Assembly (NCBI GenBank): GCA_013400115.1
Contig: VXBP01010393.1
Location: 186,001 to 250,000 of the forward strand
DNA length: 64,000 bases
Source of the DNA: Rhinopomastus cyanomelas
Taxonomy: Eukaryota; Chordata; Aves; Bucerotiformes; Rhinopomastidae
Direction: 5' to 3'
In this document: positions 35,798 to 47,700 of the stretch, piece by piece
Layout of the letters: each line of letters opens with the position of its first letter
How positions within the stretch are numbered: position 1 is the stretch's first letter
Position numbers and translations under genes: made by a program
The notes under the pieces: model-generated
The model's database searches: none
What the model was told of the DNA's origin: nothing
What the model saw: only the letters and a program-made list of their open reading frames with translations

Positions 35798-38700
35798 GTA
35801 AAGCGGAGGGAGGGATGGAGAGTCGGTAGGGAGCGGCCGTGCCCGGGGGGCACCGTCTGGTTTTACCCCAGCTCTGGGGCTGCTAGAGCTGTTGCCTTGG
35901 CTCTGGTTGCTGTAGGGACACCCCAGCAGAGAGGCTGGAAGGGTTCAGGATGGATGTTAGGAAGAATTAATTCGCTGGGAGGGTTGTTGAGTAGGGGAAC
36001 AGGCTGCCCAGGGCACTGGCACCCAGGGGGGATTTAAAGGGCGCGTAGAGCTGCTGCAGAGGGCCGTGGGCTAGCGGTGAGCTGGCAGCGCTGGGGGAGC
36101 GGCTGGACTGGGTGTTAAAGGGCTCTTCTACCCAGGGCGCTGGTGCAGCCCTGCCCAGCGCAGGCAGGCTGGGTGCGGAGACACCGGCAGCTCGCTGTTT
36201 GCCCGGCAGCTCTTTGTAAGGGCTCTAAATTATTTCGCCTGAGTTTTCCTCCTCTGCTGGAGGTTGTTTGATCTTTTGCCGTCAGTCAGAAGGGCTGCCC
36301 ACAGCCTCGGCTGTCGTGGGCAGGTGGAGCAGCCTGGGGCTCATCTTCGCTGTGTCTCTCGAAATTCCTGGCACATCACGGGCTGCTTCTTATGCAGCCG
36401 GCGGATACCGGGGAGGGGGGGGGAAGTAGTCTTGGTGCTGACCCACCGTGTCGGTCATATTAGTTGCGAAGAGACAAGCTAGTGCAAAACTCACCTTGTC
36501 CTTTGATGGGTAGGCGGCCTGGGGGTTTCTTTTGTTGTGGAAGGGGAAGTCAGTGGATGCCTCAGCTTGGGCTGTTCTGCTTTCATCACCGGCAAGGGCA
36601 GCTCTGCACGGAGGAGAGAAGCTCCCAAGTCCTTTCTCGCGGGGAGTGGGTGCTGGGTCTGCATGCAGCCCAGGATTCTGCTCCCCAGGCACTGCTTATC
36701 GCAGAGGGAGTTCTGGAAGCACCTCGCTCGCAGGGTTGTTAGTGGTCGCCTTTGGTTTGCTGCCCCTTCCTATCACACGTTAGATGGGCGATGTGAGAAA
36801 ACGCTCCCGATTGTCCCAGAAAAGCTACAGACCACCTCGAAGTCATTGTCTGTACTCTCTAGAATGTGTGTCTGATGAAGAAGAGAAGCTGAAAAATGAA
36901 AGCAGTCAGGTTCTGGCAAGGAGGCTTCCCCTTGTGGAAGACAGAAACCCAGTCATTTCTGAATCGTTGTGGTGTTGGGGTTTTTTGGGTGTTGCTCTTC
37001 CTCAGTGGAGCTTTTCTGTGCAAACGGAGGGCACACAGGCTTAGCTGGGCTTTGCTTTGGTGGAAGAAGGCAGAGAACCCAACGACAGAGGACCGCGTGA
37101 AAGCACCCGGTAGCACAGCGACCCGAGTTCCTGGGCGGGTGGCTGGGGCAGAGCTGCTGAAGGTTTAAGCTGCCTCGGAGCATGGGCTGCTGGAGAAGCC
37201 TTGGCTGAGGGTGCTGAAGGGAAGTGCTGTAGGATTCGATGTGTTCCTGTGTGGGTAGGGCCCTGAGGGGAGCGGGCTGTGCAGCGGGGTTTGCCTGCCG
37301 CCCGCCCCGTGTGTATTTCATCCTCCAGCTGTGACTTTTGGCTGTGGGACAGCAGCAGGGGGAATGCAGGGGCTGTCGGGGTGCCTGTAAGGGCTGCTGG
37401 AAGCCAGGGCCTCCTTTGCTGCACGGGGTGCAGATAACCTCTCTGCTGAGCACCTTGGTGGTTGACTGCTCGCAGAGTCTGTGTCCCACAGGGAAGAGCA
37501 GGAGGGGAGGGAGAGGAGTGGGGCTGCTGAGGCTCAGGATTGGCTTGGCTGTGAATCGCACACACACTGCAGTGTGTGCCCTTCGGTCTTTGTTCCAGAA
37601 GCTGCTATTTAAGGTCATGGGAGCTGGGAGCTTTTGAATATCCTCTCTGCTTGTGCTCCAGGTGTCCAGTGTGTCTGACTGCAGTGTCCTATCGACAACT
37701 GGTCACCGTCCCCTTCTCTCCCTTGAGCTACTGTCATCTTCCCGGTGGCAGCAGTCTGATTTTTTTCTGGAAGACCCTTCGGTGATTGAGAACAAAGGTC
37801 TGCTGTAGAGAGTAGGGCCTGGGAAATGAAATCGGGAGCAGCTGGCAGGAGCTGTCAGACCTGAAGGGGCTTGACGGAGATGTTTTTTTCTCAGCAAATG
37901 GAATCGGGGAAGGCTGCTCTTTGGAGAGCTGGCGTTTAGGCCGTTTGGGAAGTGCAGGAGCGGTAATAAAGCACCGACACTGGACGTTCTCGGGTACCGA
38001 GGGATGGCGACAGACCCGGGCCGGCTTCGCAGAAGATTCTCCAGCAAGATGCAGCTCTGTGGTGGTGTCAGCGCTGCTGGCTGCTCCTTTGTCTTGCAAA
38101 GAGCTCCTGTGCCCTGTGGTCATGTAAATCAAGTCTGCATTTCCCGGTGTGGAGGCGACTGGAATTTCAGGCGGGTTCCTTCCTCCTGGCTCAGCCTGTC
38201 TGTGGTAGGTGGAGCCCAAGCCCTTGGCTCTCCCTCCCCTGGTGTGGAAGGAGCCAGGCGCCCCGCAGCCGAGTGTTGGGTGCTCCCAGGAGCAAACACG
38301 GTAGCGAGAGGCGCGTTCCCTGAGCTCCTGGGCCGTCTCTGCAGCCCCCCACGAGGAAGCGTTTTCCCATGGCTTTATGCCTTGGCAGTAGCTGCCAGCG
38401 CTGGAGAGCCCTGCCCGGGCTCGGGGTGCGCCCTTCTCCTCGCAGGGCGGGCCTCCCCGGGAGCAGCCAGCAGCGTTCTTGCTTGGCAGAACTCCTTGCT
38501 GGCTCCACAGCTCTAGATGCTGCAGAGGGTTTCTTCTCGGCGCGCTTTGGGGAGGACCCGAGAAGCCCCTGAGAAACAGGAGCAGTGCACACGGGTCTAG
38601 ACTCGAGGAGGACATGGCTCAGGAAGAAGTGGGCTAGTGCCAGGCTTTGGAGTGTTTCTGGTGCATGTGTAGGTGGAACAGATCCCATGAATCATCAAAA

Positions 38701-41700
38701 AAAGCTTCTTCGCTCTCTGTCCTTCAGATGAGGGACCTTTACTGTCAGCTGAGCTGCTCTAGATGTGACTTCTGCCACCTTTCTTGGAACCTCAGCCTGG
38801 TGCCACAATGAAGGAGAGTGAGCAGCCAGCACTGCCTTCACCCCAGCAGCTGCCTGCTGCAGAGGAGCCAGGGCAGGAACCCGGCTTCATTGCCCCAGGC
38901 TTTGCAAAACAGGGAGAGATCCTTTTCCAGAGATGCTCCCCCAGGGGATGCTTCCGTGTGTTGCTGTTGGATACAGAGCTGCTGAGCACGGCGCCTGTTT
39001 GACCTCATGGATCATCAGTATGTGAAGGGTGGGTGTGAGGAGGATGGAGCCAGGCTCTGCTCAGGGGCACCCAGTGACAGGACAAGGGGCAGCAGGTGTG
39101 AGCTGGAGCAGAGGAGGTTCCACATCAGCGTGAGAAGGACCTTGTTCCCAGCGAGGGTGCCAGAGCCCTGGCAGGGGCTGCCCAGGGGGTTGTGGAGTCT
39201 CCTTCTCTGGAGACATTTCAAACCTTCCTGGGCTGTTCCTGTGCGACTGGATCTGGGGGATCCTGCTGTGGCTGGGGGGATGGGGCTGGGTGATCTTTGG
39301 AGGTCCCTCCCAATCCCTAATGTCCTGGGATTCTGTGACAGAGGGGCTCTGCAGTTGCTTTTGTCATGTCCCCACGGTGGGGGTCACTTGTGCTTTGGAA
39401 ATCAAGGGAGTTTGGCACAGGCTTCGGCTTCGCCTGTTCACCGTGGTGCCTGGAGCAGCTCAGCCAGCCAGAGCACGCGTGTCACTGCGGCTCCAGCTCA
39501 TTGAGGAGGCCCTGAGGGTCCCTCCTGGGTGTGTTTGGTCTGGATCCTGTGTTGGAGCAGTGCTCAGGCTGCCAAAGGATCGACTGCGTCACCTGCCACC
39601 GGCTCTTCTTTTGGGAAAAACCTTGGCAAGTGGCTGGGCCATGGCTAACGGGGCTTCTCTGCCCTCCCAGACCCCCTGGGCAGAAGGGCCGCGTTTGCTG
39701 CAGGGCGGCTCGGTGCGCGCCGGGACGCTGCGGCCGGCACGGCTCGAACGGGCTGGTTACGTGGCAGGAGCTGGCTGCGTGCCCCCGCGGGCGCTCTGTT
39801 CCGCAGGGAGTCACGACGTCTGCCGGTCCCAGGCAGGCGTGCCTGCCTCAGCCCCCGGGGGACAGATGGCACCCGGCGCTCCGCAGTGCGCGGGCCCCGA
39901 AGGCGAAGCAGAAGGGTGGCAGAGAGGGGCAGGGTTTGCCAGAGGGCAGGCGGAGGTGGCGGGAGGACCGCCGAGCAGGGGCATGCGTGTGGTTTGCCTT
40001 GGCAGGCACCCTGGTACCTGTCTGGGTGGGAGCTGTGACAGCCTGGGCCGGGGGGGCCCTGCCCCACAGCTTCCTTTTGGTGCTTCCAGAGGGGATTGGG
40101 ACCTTGTCCCAGCCAGCACCCCTCCAGTGACCCTCTGTGTGCAGGAAGAACAGTTCGAGCCTCCGCGTTGCCTGATGCTGGGTGGGGGGGAGGTCTCACC
40201 CCTCCTCAGCCTGCCCCGCGTGCGCTCCTTCCCTTCGCTCCTGCTGGTTTGCTGCCTCACTCTTGTCTTTGTGTAGGAACAAGGCAGAGCATCTCTTCTT
40301 GCTGGCTCGGCGCGCACATGTCTTATTTATTGCGGCTGCTCTTTTCCTCCCTCTCCAAGAATAGCTGAGGAGAGGCTGCTGGTGTCAGATTCCCTCCTGA
40401 ACAAGCCCCGCGGTGGGAGTTGCAGGTGGCAGCACGTGAAAGGGAAGAGCCCTCCGAGGCGCGGAGGCAGCGCTGGCCTTGGTGGCCGCCGCCGCCGCCT
40501 CCCGCAGCACCGGCACGCGGGGAGTTTCTTTCAGCCCTGGCAGTCTGCTCTCTCTGACAGAAGAACCCGCGGCCCTCGCCGGCAGCTCGAGGGGCAGCGC
40601 TGGGGCTGGGCAGCACTCCGGGTACCTGCCCCTCGCGCTGACGCAGACTGCTCCTGTGTTGCAGGCGAAGCTGCAGAACAACGTGTCCTACCAGCTGGCA
40701 GACATACACCGCCTGAAGGGTAAGGCCTGGCGTCCTGCGGCCTCGCTGCACAGAGGGCTTGGGGGGGAGGCAGCGCAGAGCTGCCCCAGGGGCACGGACA
40801 CCTCTCGCCAGGTCAGGGTGCCCAGAGCCCCAGAGAGCCGACCCTTGGACGCTGCCAGGGACGGGGCGGGATCCAGAGTCTGCTCAGTAAAGACAGAGGG
40901 GTGCTGGAGCCTCCGCGGGCTGCAGCCCCAGCATGTGCGGCGTGTTTGTGGGTGCGTGCAGGTGTGGCTCCAAACAGCAGGGCGTGTTACTTGTAGGCTG
41001 AGGAGCAGAGAGGAGAACTTCCAGCACCACTCCTCGCTTAGCAGGGGGTTGGACTGGATGGTCCCTAGAGGTCCCTCCCAGGCCCTAGCAGCCTGGGACT
41101 CCGGGATAGAATAAAACCCAATGGCCATCGTAGCGGGAAGGGACGCAGCAGAAAGGAACACGAGCCCCAGGACGAGACAAGGGTGCGCAGTGTGACTGCT
41201 CACTCCCCGCTGACTGAAGCCCAGCCAGTCCCTCCTGGCCAGGTCCTCCCAGCTGCTGAGCTGGGCATGGTGCCTCATGCTGTGGAATAGCCCTTTGGCC
41301 AGTCTGGGTCACCTGTGCTGGCCCTACCCGCCTGTGCTCCTTGTGCTCCTCCTCACTTGGGGAACTGGCAAGGCCCTGGCTTAGAATAAGGCCCCCCTGG
41401 GCCAAGACTAAACTGTCAGCCTGCTCTCGGGGACCCCAAAACACAGGCAGAACGAGTGACTGTCCTGCTGTATCCAGCCCTGCTCTGCAGTCCCTCGGGG
41501 GGAGTTGCCCCCTCGCTCCCGCACTTCCCAGGGCTGGTTCTCACCCAGAATTAAATCCCCTGGGGCCCCCAGCAAGCGCTCACGGGGCCGTGGCCAAAGC
41601 CAGCCCGCGGCTGGAGCTGTCCTGGCCCCAGGCAGGGGTTCCCTGGGGGTGGGCAGGGTTCCAGCGGGACTGCTGCGTGGTTCGCAGAGGCTTTGCGGGG

Positions 41701-44700
41701 TGGCGGCGGCGTGAAACTCCTCTGGAGCCTGTGGGGCAGCTCTCTTCCCCGGGGCTGTCAGTTAATGACACGGCCCTGGCCCGCGCTCTCCGCTTGCTCC
41801 TCTAGAACAACTCGCCGAGCTGCGCCAGGAGTTCATTCGCCAGGAGGACCAGCTCCACGAGTACAAGAAGAACAACACCTACCTCGCACGGAGGCTGGAG
41901 TACGACAGGTAGGGCTCCGCGGTGCCGCCGCCGGCTGGGAAGCTGGGCTCTGGTCACTGAAAGCTGCTAGTTAGTCTTGTTTGCCCCTAATCCTCGAGCG
42001 AGAGGCGGCCTGGCCTCGGCTGGGTGGTTGCTTCAGAGCAGCTGTTGCTCGCGGCGTTCTCCTCCTCTCTGCAGAGCGAGCAGTGACCTAAGAAAGCCAG
42101 GCCCACGGGCCCCCGCTGGGTCTGTAACAGCCAGCAGGGCTGTTGGCGGCTGCCTTCCGGAGGGAGTCGCTCCCTCTGCGCAGCCGCAGCCGTTCGGGAC
42201 CTCAGCCGCCGAAGTTCGCGACGGAGAAGTGGGAGGTTGGCGCTTGAGCAGACGCTCGAGGCCGTCGCAGGCAGGTCTTGACTCTGTGCTGAGCCGAGCG
42301 CTCGTGGGAGGCTGCCGGGGCCGCATTGGGGCCATGGCCAAGCCGGGGCTGTGGCCGTGGCCACAGGGCTCGCTCAGAGTCGCCCGCCTCTGTGTCGCTC
42401 AGATCCTGGGGCTGGCAGCAGTAACCTGTAGTAGTGGTTGGCGCTGCAGGAGGTGTGCCACTGGTTTTCTGCCCCATTCCCCGCGCCGTTCTCCTTCCTC
42501 TCTGCGTTCAGCCCACTCCCGCTCCGTGCACATCCCGGGCTCTCTGGACAGGCTGTCCGAGCGAGATGCCGCTTCGGCTTCGTGAGCCACGTGCACGTGT
42601 TTCCCCCAGTGGGAGGGAGGGCAGGCCCGGGGACGGGAGCAGAGCTCACGCCGCGTTTCCAATCAAGTCTGCAGTGCGGGCAGCAGATCAAGGAAATGAG
42701 GCTGCAACATGAAGAGAACATCAGGAAACTCATGGACCAAGTGGCCCGGGAGCAGAAGGTAACGCGGGGCCCGAGCTCCTCTCTCTGTTCCACTTGGCAC
42801 TTAGAGCTGGGGAGAGCTCAGATGGGGCCCCCCAGGCATTCTGCCAGCTGCTGTCCTGAGCACCCTGGGGTGGGTTTCAGCGCAGGACGTCTGCCTGCTG
42901 GCTCAGGCAGTGAATGGATGGAGCCCGGAGCATCAGGCTTCGCTCTTTGCTCTGCTGCAGCCTCCCCCCGCGGCATCACCGCTGCAGATGTCAGCTGCTG
43001 CTCTGCAAAGTGGGCCTCTGTTGCTGTAGGGCTCTCCTGGGGAGGATCCGCGTCCTTGCGGCCTTCTACAGGCGACCCGGCGCGCGGAGGTTGGGTTTGC
43101 CGGGAGGTGCTCGGTGTTGGCGCCTCACAAACTCGTGCTTGCAGGCCACGCAGAAAGCCCAGTCCAGTAAAGACGCCGACGTGAACCCCAGCGACGGCGC
43201 CCGGGAGGCGTCCAGGAGCGCTCCTGAGCCAGAGGAGAGAAACACCGTGAAGGACGAGCAGCCTCCGGATCGCGACGGGACGGACAAAGGTGCTTCCTCT
43301 GTTCTGACGGCAAGGCCCTCGGTGGGGACCCCGTGAGGGCTGCAGCAGCTCCGTCGTCAGCACGGCACGCGTGGCTGCTGGGCCGCCGCCAGCCCTGGCG
43401 GGGGTAAAGCAGAGCACCCTGTTCTTCCCTGGCAGAGAAAAGCAAGCCAGGAGGGGACGCAGGGATGCCGGAGATCGAGGACAACGACCCTGCTAAAGCT
43501 GAAGACACTCCCACTGGTGAGGAGAGCTAGTCTGGGGCTGTCGCTGCTGGGCTCTCTTGGTGCCCGCTCGCTCAGCTCCGTCTCAGCACCGCGTGTTCCA
43601 GGGTGCGGTGGGAACGCCGAGCTGCAGCAGGGAGCTGCATGTGGGTCGTGAAACGAGGGGCTGCAGAAGTGACTTCTCAAACAGAGCGGTGCTCAGAGGG
43701 CCCCCCTTGGCCCAGAAAGGATGGGGTTTAGCTTGTCCTTCATGGCTTCGTGTCCAGCTCTGGGCCCCTCAGCTCCACAGGGACACAGGGCTGCTGGGGA
43801 GGGTCCAGCACAGAGCCACAGGGATGATGGAGGGAGGGGAGCATCTTCCTGCTGAGGAAAGGCTGAGGGAGCTGGGGCTCTTGAGCCCTGAGGGGTGACC
43901 CCATGAATGCAGATCAGTATGTGAAGGGTGGGTGTCAGGAGGATGGAGCCAGGCTCTGCTCAGGGGCACCCAGTGACAGGACAAGGGGCAGCGGGTGTGA
44001 GCTGGAGCAGAGGAGGTTCCACATCAGTGTGAGAAGGACCTTGTTCCCAGGGAGGGTGCCAGAGCCCTGGCAGGGGCTGCCCAGGGGGTTGTGGAGTCTG
44101 CTTCTCTGGAGAGGTTTCACACCCTCTTGGGCTTCTCCCATGTCACTGCATCTGGGGGATCTTTTGAGGTCCCTCCCAATCCCTGATGCCCTGGGATTCT
44201 GTGAAAACACCCAGCTGACAGGACTGGCGGAGGAAGGCGCTGCGGGGCCTGACTCGTGCTCACGCTCGTGTGTTCTCCTGCAGCTCTGAAGAAGCCCCTT
44301 CTTTCTGCTCCTAAAAGCGGAGGTCGCCCGCCTGCTGTAGAGCTGCCGACTGAGCAGCCCCGCGCGCCCGACGCGGCTCCAGGTGAGACCTTCCTCCGCG
44401 TGGGGCGGTCGGCGTGCGGTGGGAAGCGCCGTGTCGCCCGTGCTCCGTGCGCGTGGCTGGCTCCCTTTCTCTCTGAGCTATGGCTCCCGAAAACAAGGCC
44501 GGGGTTCCTGCTGCAGGACACACGACTGGGGTATCCTGGTCTGGCTTCCCGAGCCCCTGCACCTGCTCTCTTCCTCCCTGCCACAGCCAGTAACCCCTGA
44601 GCCAACCTTCAGCTGCAGCTGAGGGTGAGAGCGGTCAGAGATGAGGGCTTCGACACATGTGCACGGGGCGAGTGACTGGAAGGAGTGTTTCTCCTGGGGA

Positions 44701-47700
44701 GTTGATCAGAGCCGGCGTTGGTCTCGGGCAGCCAGCTGCCCTCAGCGAAGCAGCCTCCCTGTCCCTGGCTCCTGTTCCTGTCAGCAGCCTGCTGAGGGTA
44801 GTGTGGGGCAGGGCTGCAGTCGGAAAGGGCCCCGACCCGGCAGACCCAGGCAGCGCTGGGGGGTGAAGCTGCGCTGCCCACGGAGCGGCTTCCCCTTGCC
44901 GCCGGCGGGTCGTGGCTGCGCCGCGGGGGCCTCGCACCAGCGCTGGACCGCGCTCCCCGTGTGTCCGGGGCACGAGCTGGCGGCTCCGCGCCTTCGGCTC
45001 TGCCTCCTGCTGCCGCTGACGGGCACGGGGGGCAGCCAGAGCCTCTGCGGAGCCTGCGGCCCGTCACTGCCAAATGGCGGCGCTTCCGCCTCGTCCCCTT
45101 CTTCTGTCCCTCGTTTTTGCTGGTGAGGAGACACAAACGACAGCGAGGGACGTGGAGTGGGACGCGGGTCTGGAGGGGACCGGGCTTTTCCGTGTCCCGC
45201 GGCACGGAGGCTGTGATTCGGCTTGAGCGCAGCGCCTGTGCCCGGCGGCTTTGAGAGGCAGGGGGGGCAGCGGATGAAACCCACGCAACCGTGTTCTCCT
45301 TCCGGCCTCCTCGGGCGCTTCGGCAGAGCGGGAGCGGCTCCGGGCCGGTGGTCTGCTGGGGAGACCTCGCAGCCTGCCCTGGGAACCGGCTGATGGGCCG
45401 CCCGCTTCCCCCCTCCGCAGCCCCGCACGGCGACGGCGACGCTGGGGTCGCCAAGCAGATCCCTCCCAACCCGCTGCAGCGCCTCCGTTTTGAGGAGAAC
45501 CCGGAGGCTCCGAAGGAGCTGAAAGTGGAGCCAGACCACGTCAGGATCCCAAAGAGCAGAGCCGGCGACCTGCAGAAGATGAAGCAGAGTAAGTTGGCCG
45601 GCGCAAGGGGCCTGCGTGTGGGACCAGAATCACAGTCTCTGGGTGCCAGCAGGAACCACTGCAACCGGGGTGGCCCTCAGGAGGGGCAAGCGTGGCCCCT
45701 CTAGTACCCGGCTGCTCGTCCACAGCAGCCCTGGCCTCCAGGGGCTGGAAACCGGGTGGGAGATCACTGCTCCCTCGAGGGCATGGTCAGGGCTCCCTGC
45801 TCCCTCGAGGGCATGGTCAGGGCTCAGGAATCCAGCCTGTACCAGGGGGCCTGGTGGTGGTGGCCCCAGGTGTGTTGCTCTGAGTGAGGAGGTTTTGCAG
45901 ATCCCTTCTCTTGGTTTCTGGCCAGAGCAGGTCTGGCTGTAGTTCGTGTAGCCGCCACCAGTTCAGCTTCAAATCCCCTTGTAGTCCCAGTGAAGTTGTT
46001 TCCATGCAGGCTTTGCTCTCGGTGATCCAAGTCTGTCCGGAGTCCGAGAGGAGAAGGCAGGACATCAGAGCAGCCGGCCTCAGAGGCTCGGGAGCGGGCA
46101 GGAGGGAGTCTGCAGCCTCCTGCCGGAAGCCCCTGCGAGTTCTGTGGGGCGGAGAAACGGCCCCGTGAGGCGGCTGCGGCGACCAGCAGAAAGGATTTGG
46201 GAAGCGAGGGCTGCCCTCGGGCCCAGGGAGCTGCGGAGCCGCTTCTGCTCGCGAGGTTCAGGGTGGGCAGGGTGTTCCTGCGCCGGGCCGCGGTAGTTCC
46301 TTGTCGCAGTCTGGACCTGGGCCGGCGGTTCTGCAGCCGGGAGACACGGCAGGAGAACAGCCTGAGCCTGCGGCAGCCTGGGGCCTGGTCCCCGAGCCGC
46401 AGCGGGACAGGGGTCACGCCGTGGTGCCGTCGCTCCTCTGAAGCGCTCTGCAGGCACGGGCACCGCTCGCAGCCTCCCGCCCGGCGGCCTTCGCTCTCTG
46501 CAGGGCTGACGGGAGGCCTTGCATGAGAGGCGCTGGCAGCAGCTCAGGGCTGCTTGGAGGGAGCAGATCTGCCGGGAAGGCTCCAGCCGTGCTGCTGCTG
46601 ACCTCTGTGCTCAGGGGGGATAGGGGTGCTCGGCGCTGGGTGCCACCTGTGCTGCGGCTCCACGCCCCGAGACGGGCCAGGCCTGGCTCTGGTGAAGCAG
46701 CTTCCTGAGGGCCCTGCGCTCGTCCGGCGGGGTGGCCGCAGCCATGGTGGCCGAGCCCCACACTTCAGCTGCTGTTGTTGGGTTGGCAGCAGCTTCCCGT
46801 GTAGTTTGTGAGAGTGACTGCAGCCCGGGCCCCTTTCAGCCACTCGAGCCGCGACCGCTCTGCTTGTCCTCCCCTCGCACGCGGCGCTGGCCGTTGCTTC
46901 AGGGAACGATCCCATTTCTCCCTCTGCCTGCTCTAACCCCCAGCTCCTCCCTCATGCTAACGTGCAGATCATCTTCTAGCTCTGTGCTCCCTGTGCCTGC
47001 ACCACCACTCACCCCACCGCTGCCCCGGCAGGGTTCCTCCGGCCTGCCGAGACCGTCGCATGGCGCTCTGATCCCGGTGCTGCCATTGACACCGAGCCCT
47101 ACCGAGCCCTGCCGACACGCAGGAGCAGCAGGTGGAGCGGCGCTGGGCTCAGGCAGCGCTCCCTGGGGCCCAGGACGCGCCTCTGCCCGGCTCGCCGTCA
47201 GCCCGCGGCTCCCGCTCACTCTCGGGGACTGGAGCTGCCCTCAGTGCTTTGCTGGGAGACAGAGATCACTGCGTTCGGACGGCTTTGGGAACTGCTGGAG
47301 CTGAAGAGGAAACCAGAGCGTGAGGCGGTGGAACCCCTCCGTCCAGGCAGCAGGGCAGACCCCTGCCAGGCGGCGGCCCCTGTGCCAGGCGGCGGCCCCT
47401 GTGCCGGGCAGCAGCGACGCGCCCTGCACACCCCTCAGCGCTGCGGCAGAACGGTCCCTGCTGGCTCGGAGTAGCCCAGGGGCTCACTCCCCAGGGCACG
47501 AAGCTTGTCCCGGGCAGGTTTCCCAGCCCCAAGTGCTGAGTGACCCTGCTACACCCCACTTACACTGGGTGCTGCACAAACCGCGTGGGTCTGCCCTGCG
47601 CAAGCCTCCCCTTCCGCCTCCAAGCCCCATCTGACTTCACCTGCAGCCCTGCTTTCGGTGAGAACCTCCCTGTTTCCTTCCTCTCTGCTTCTGACTTCCT

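Larger units (their letters stand above)
35798..40664 (+). other. GOLM2: GOLM2 intron 1
   Basis: This 4.9-kb phase-0 intron is the longest of the gene. It holds two sense-oriented CR1 fragments (35935-36135 and 39001-39345). Nothing else in it is recognisable; a 328-residue open frame at 39290-40276 has no family resemblance and partly overlaps a CR1. Confidence 0.85.
40720..41805 (+). other. GOLM2: GOLM2 intron 2
   Basis: This 1.1-kb phase-1 intron contains a CR1 3' tail followed directly by an ERV LTR remnant, described separately. Confidence 0.85.

Noticed and set aside
39290..40276. 328-codon open frame in GOLM2 intron 1
   Set aside because: It begins inside a CR1 3' end and continues into unique GC-rich intron; no domain.
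44609..45664. 351-codon frame antisense to GOLM2 intron 7 and exon 8
   Set aside because: It overlaps a secure exon on the other strand and has no family resemblance.
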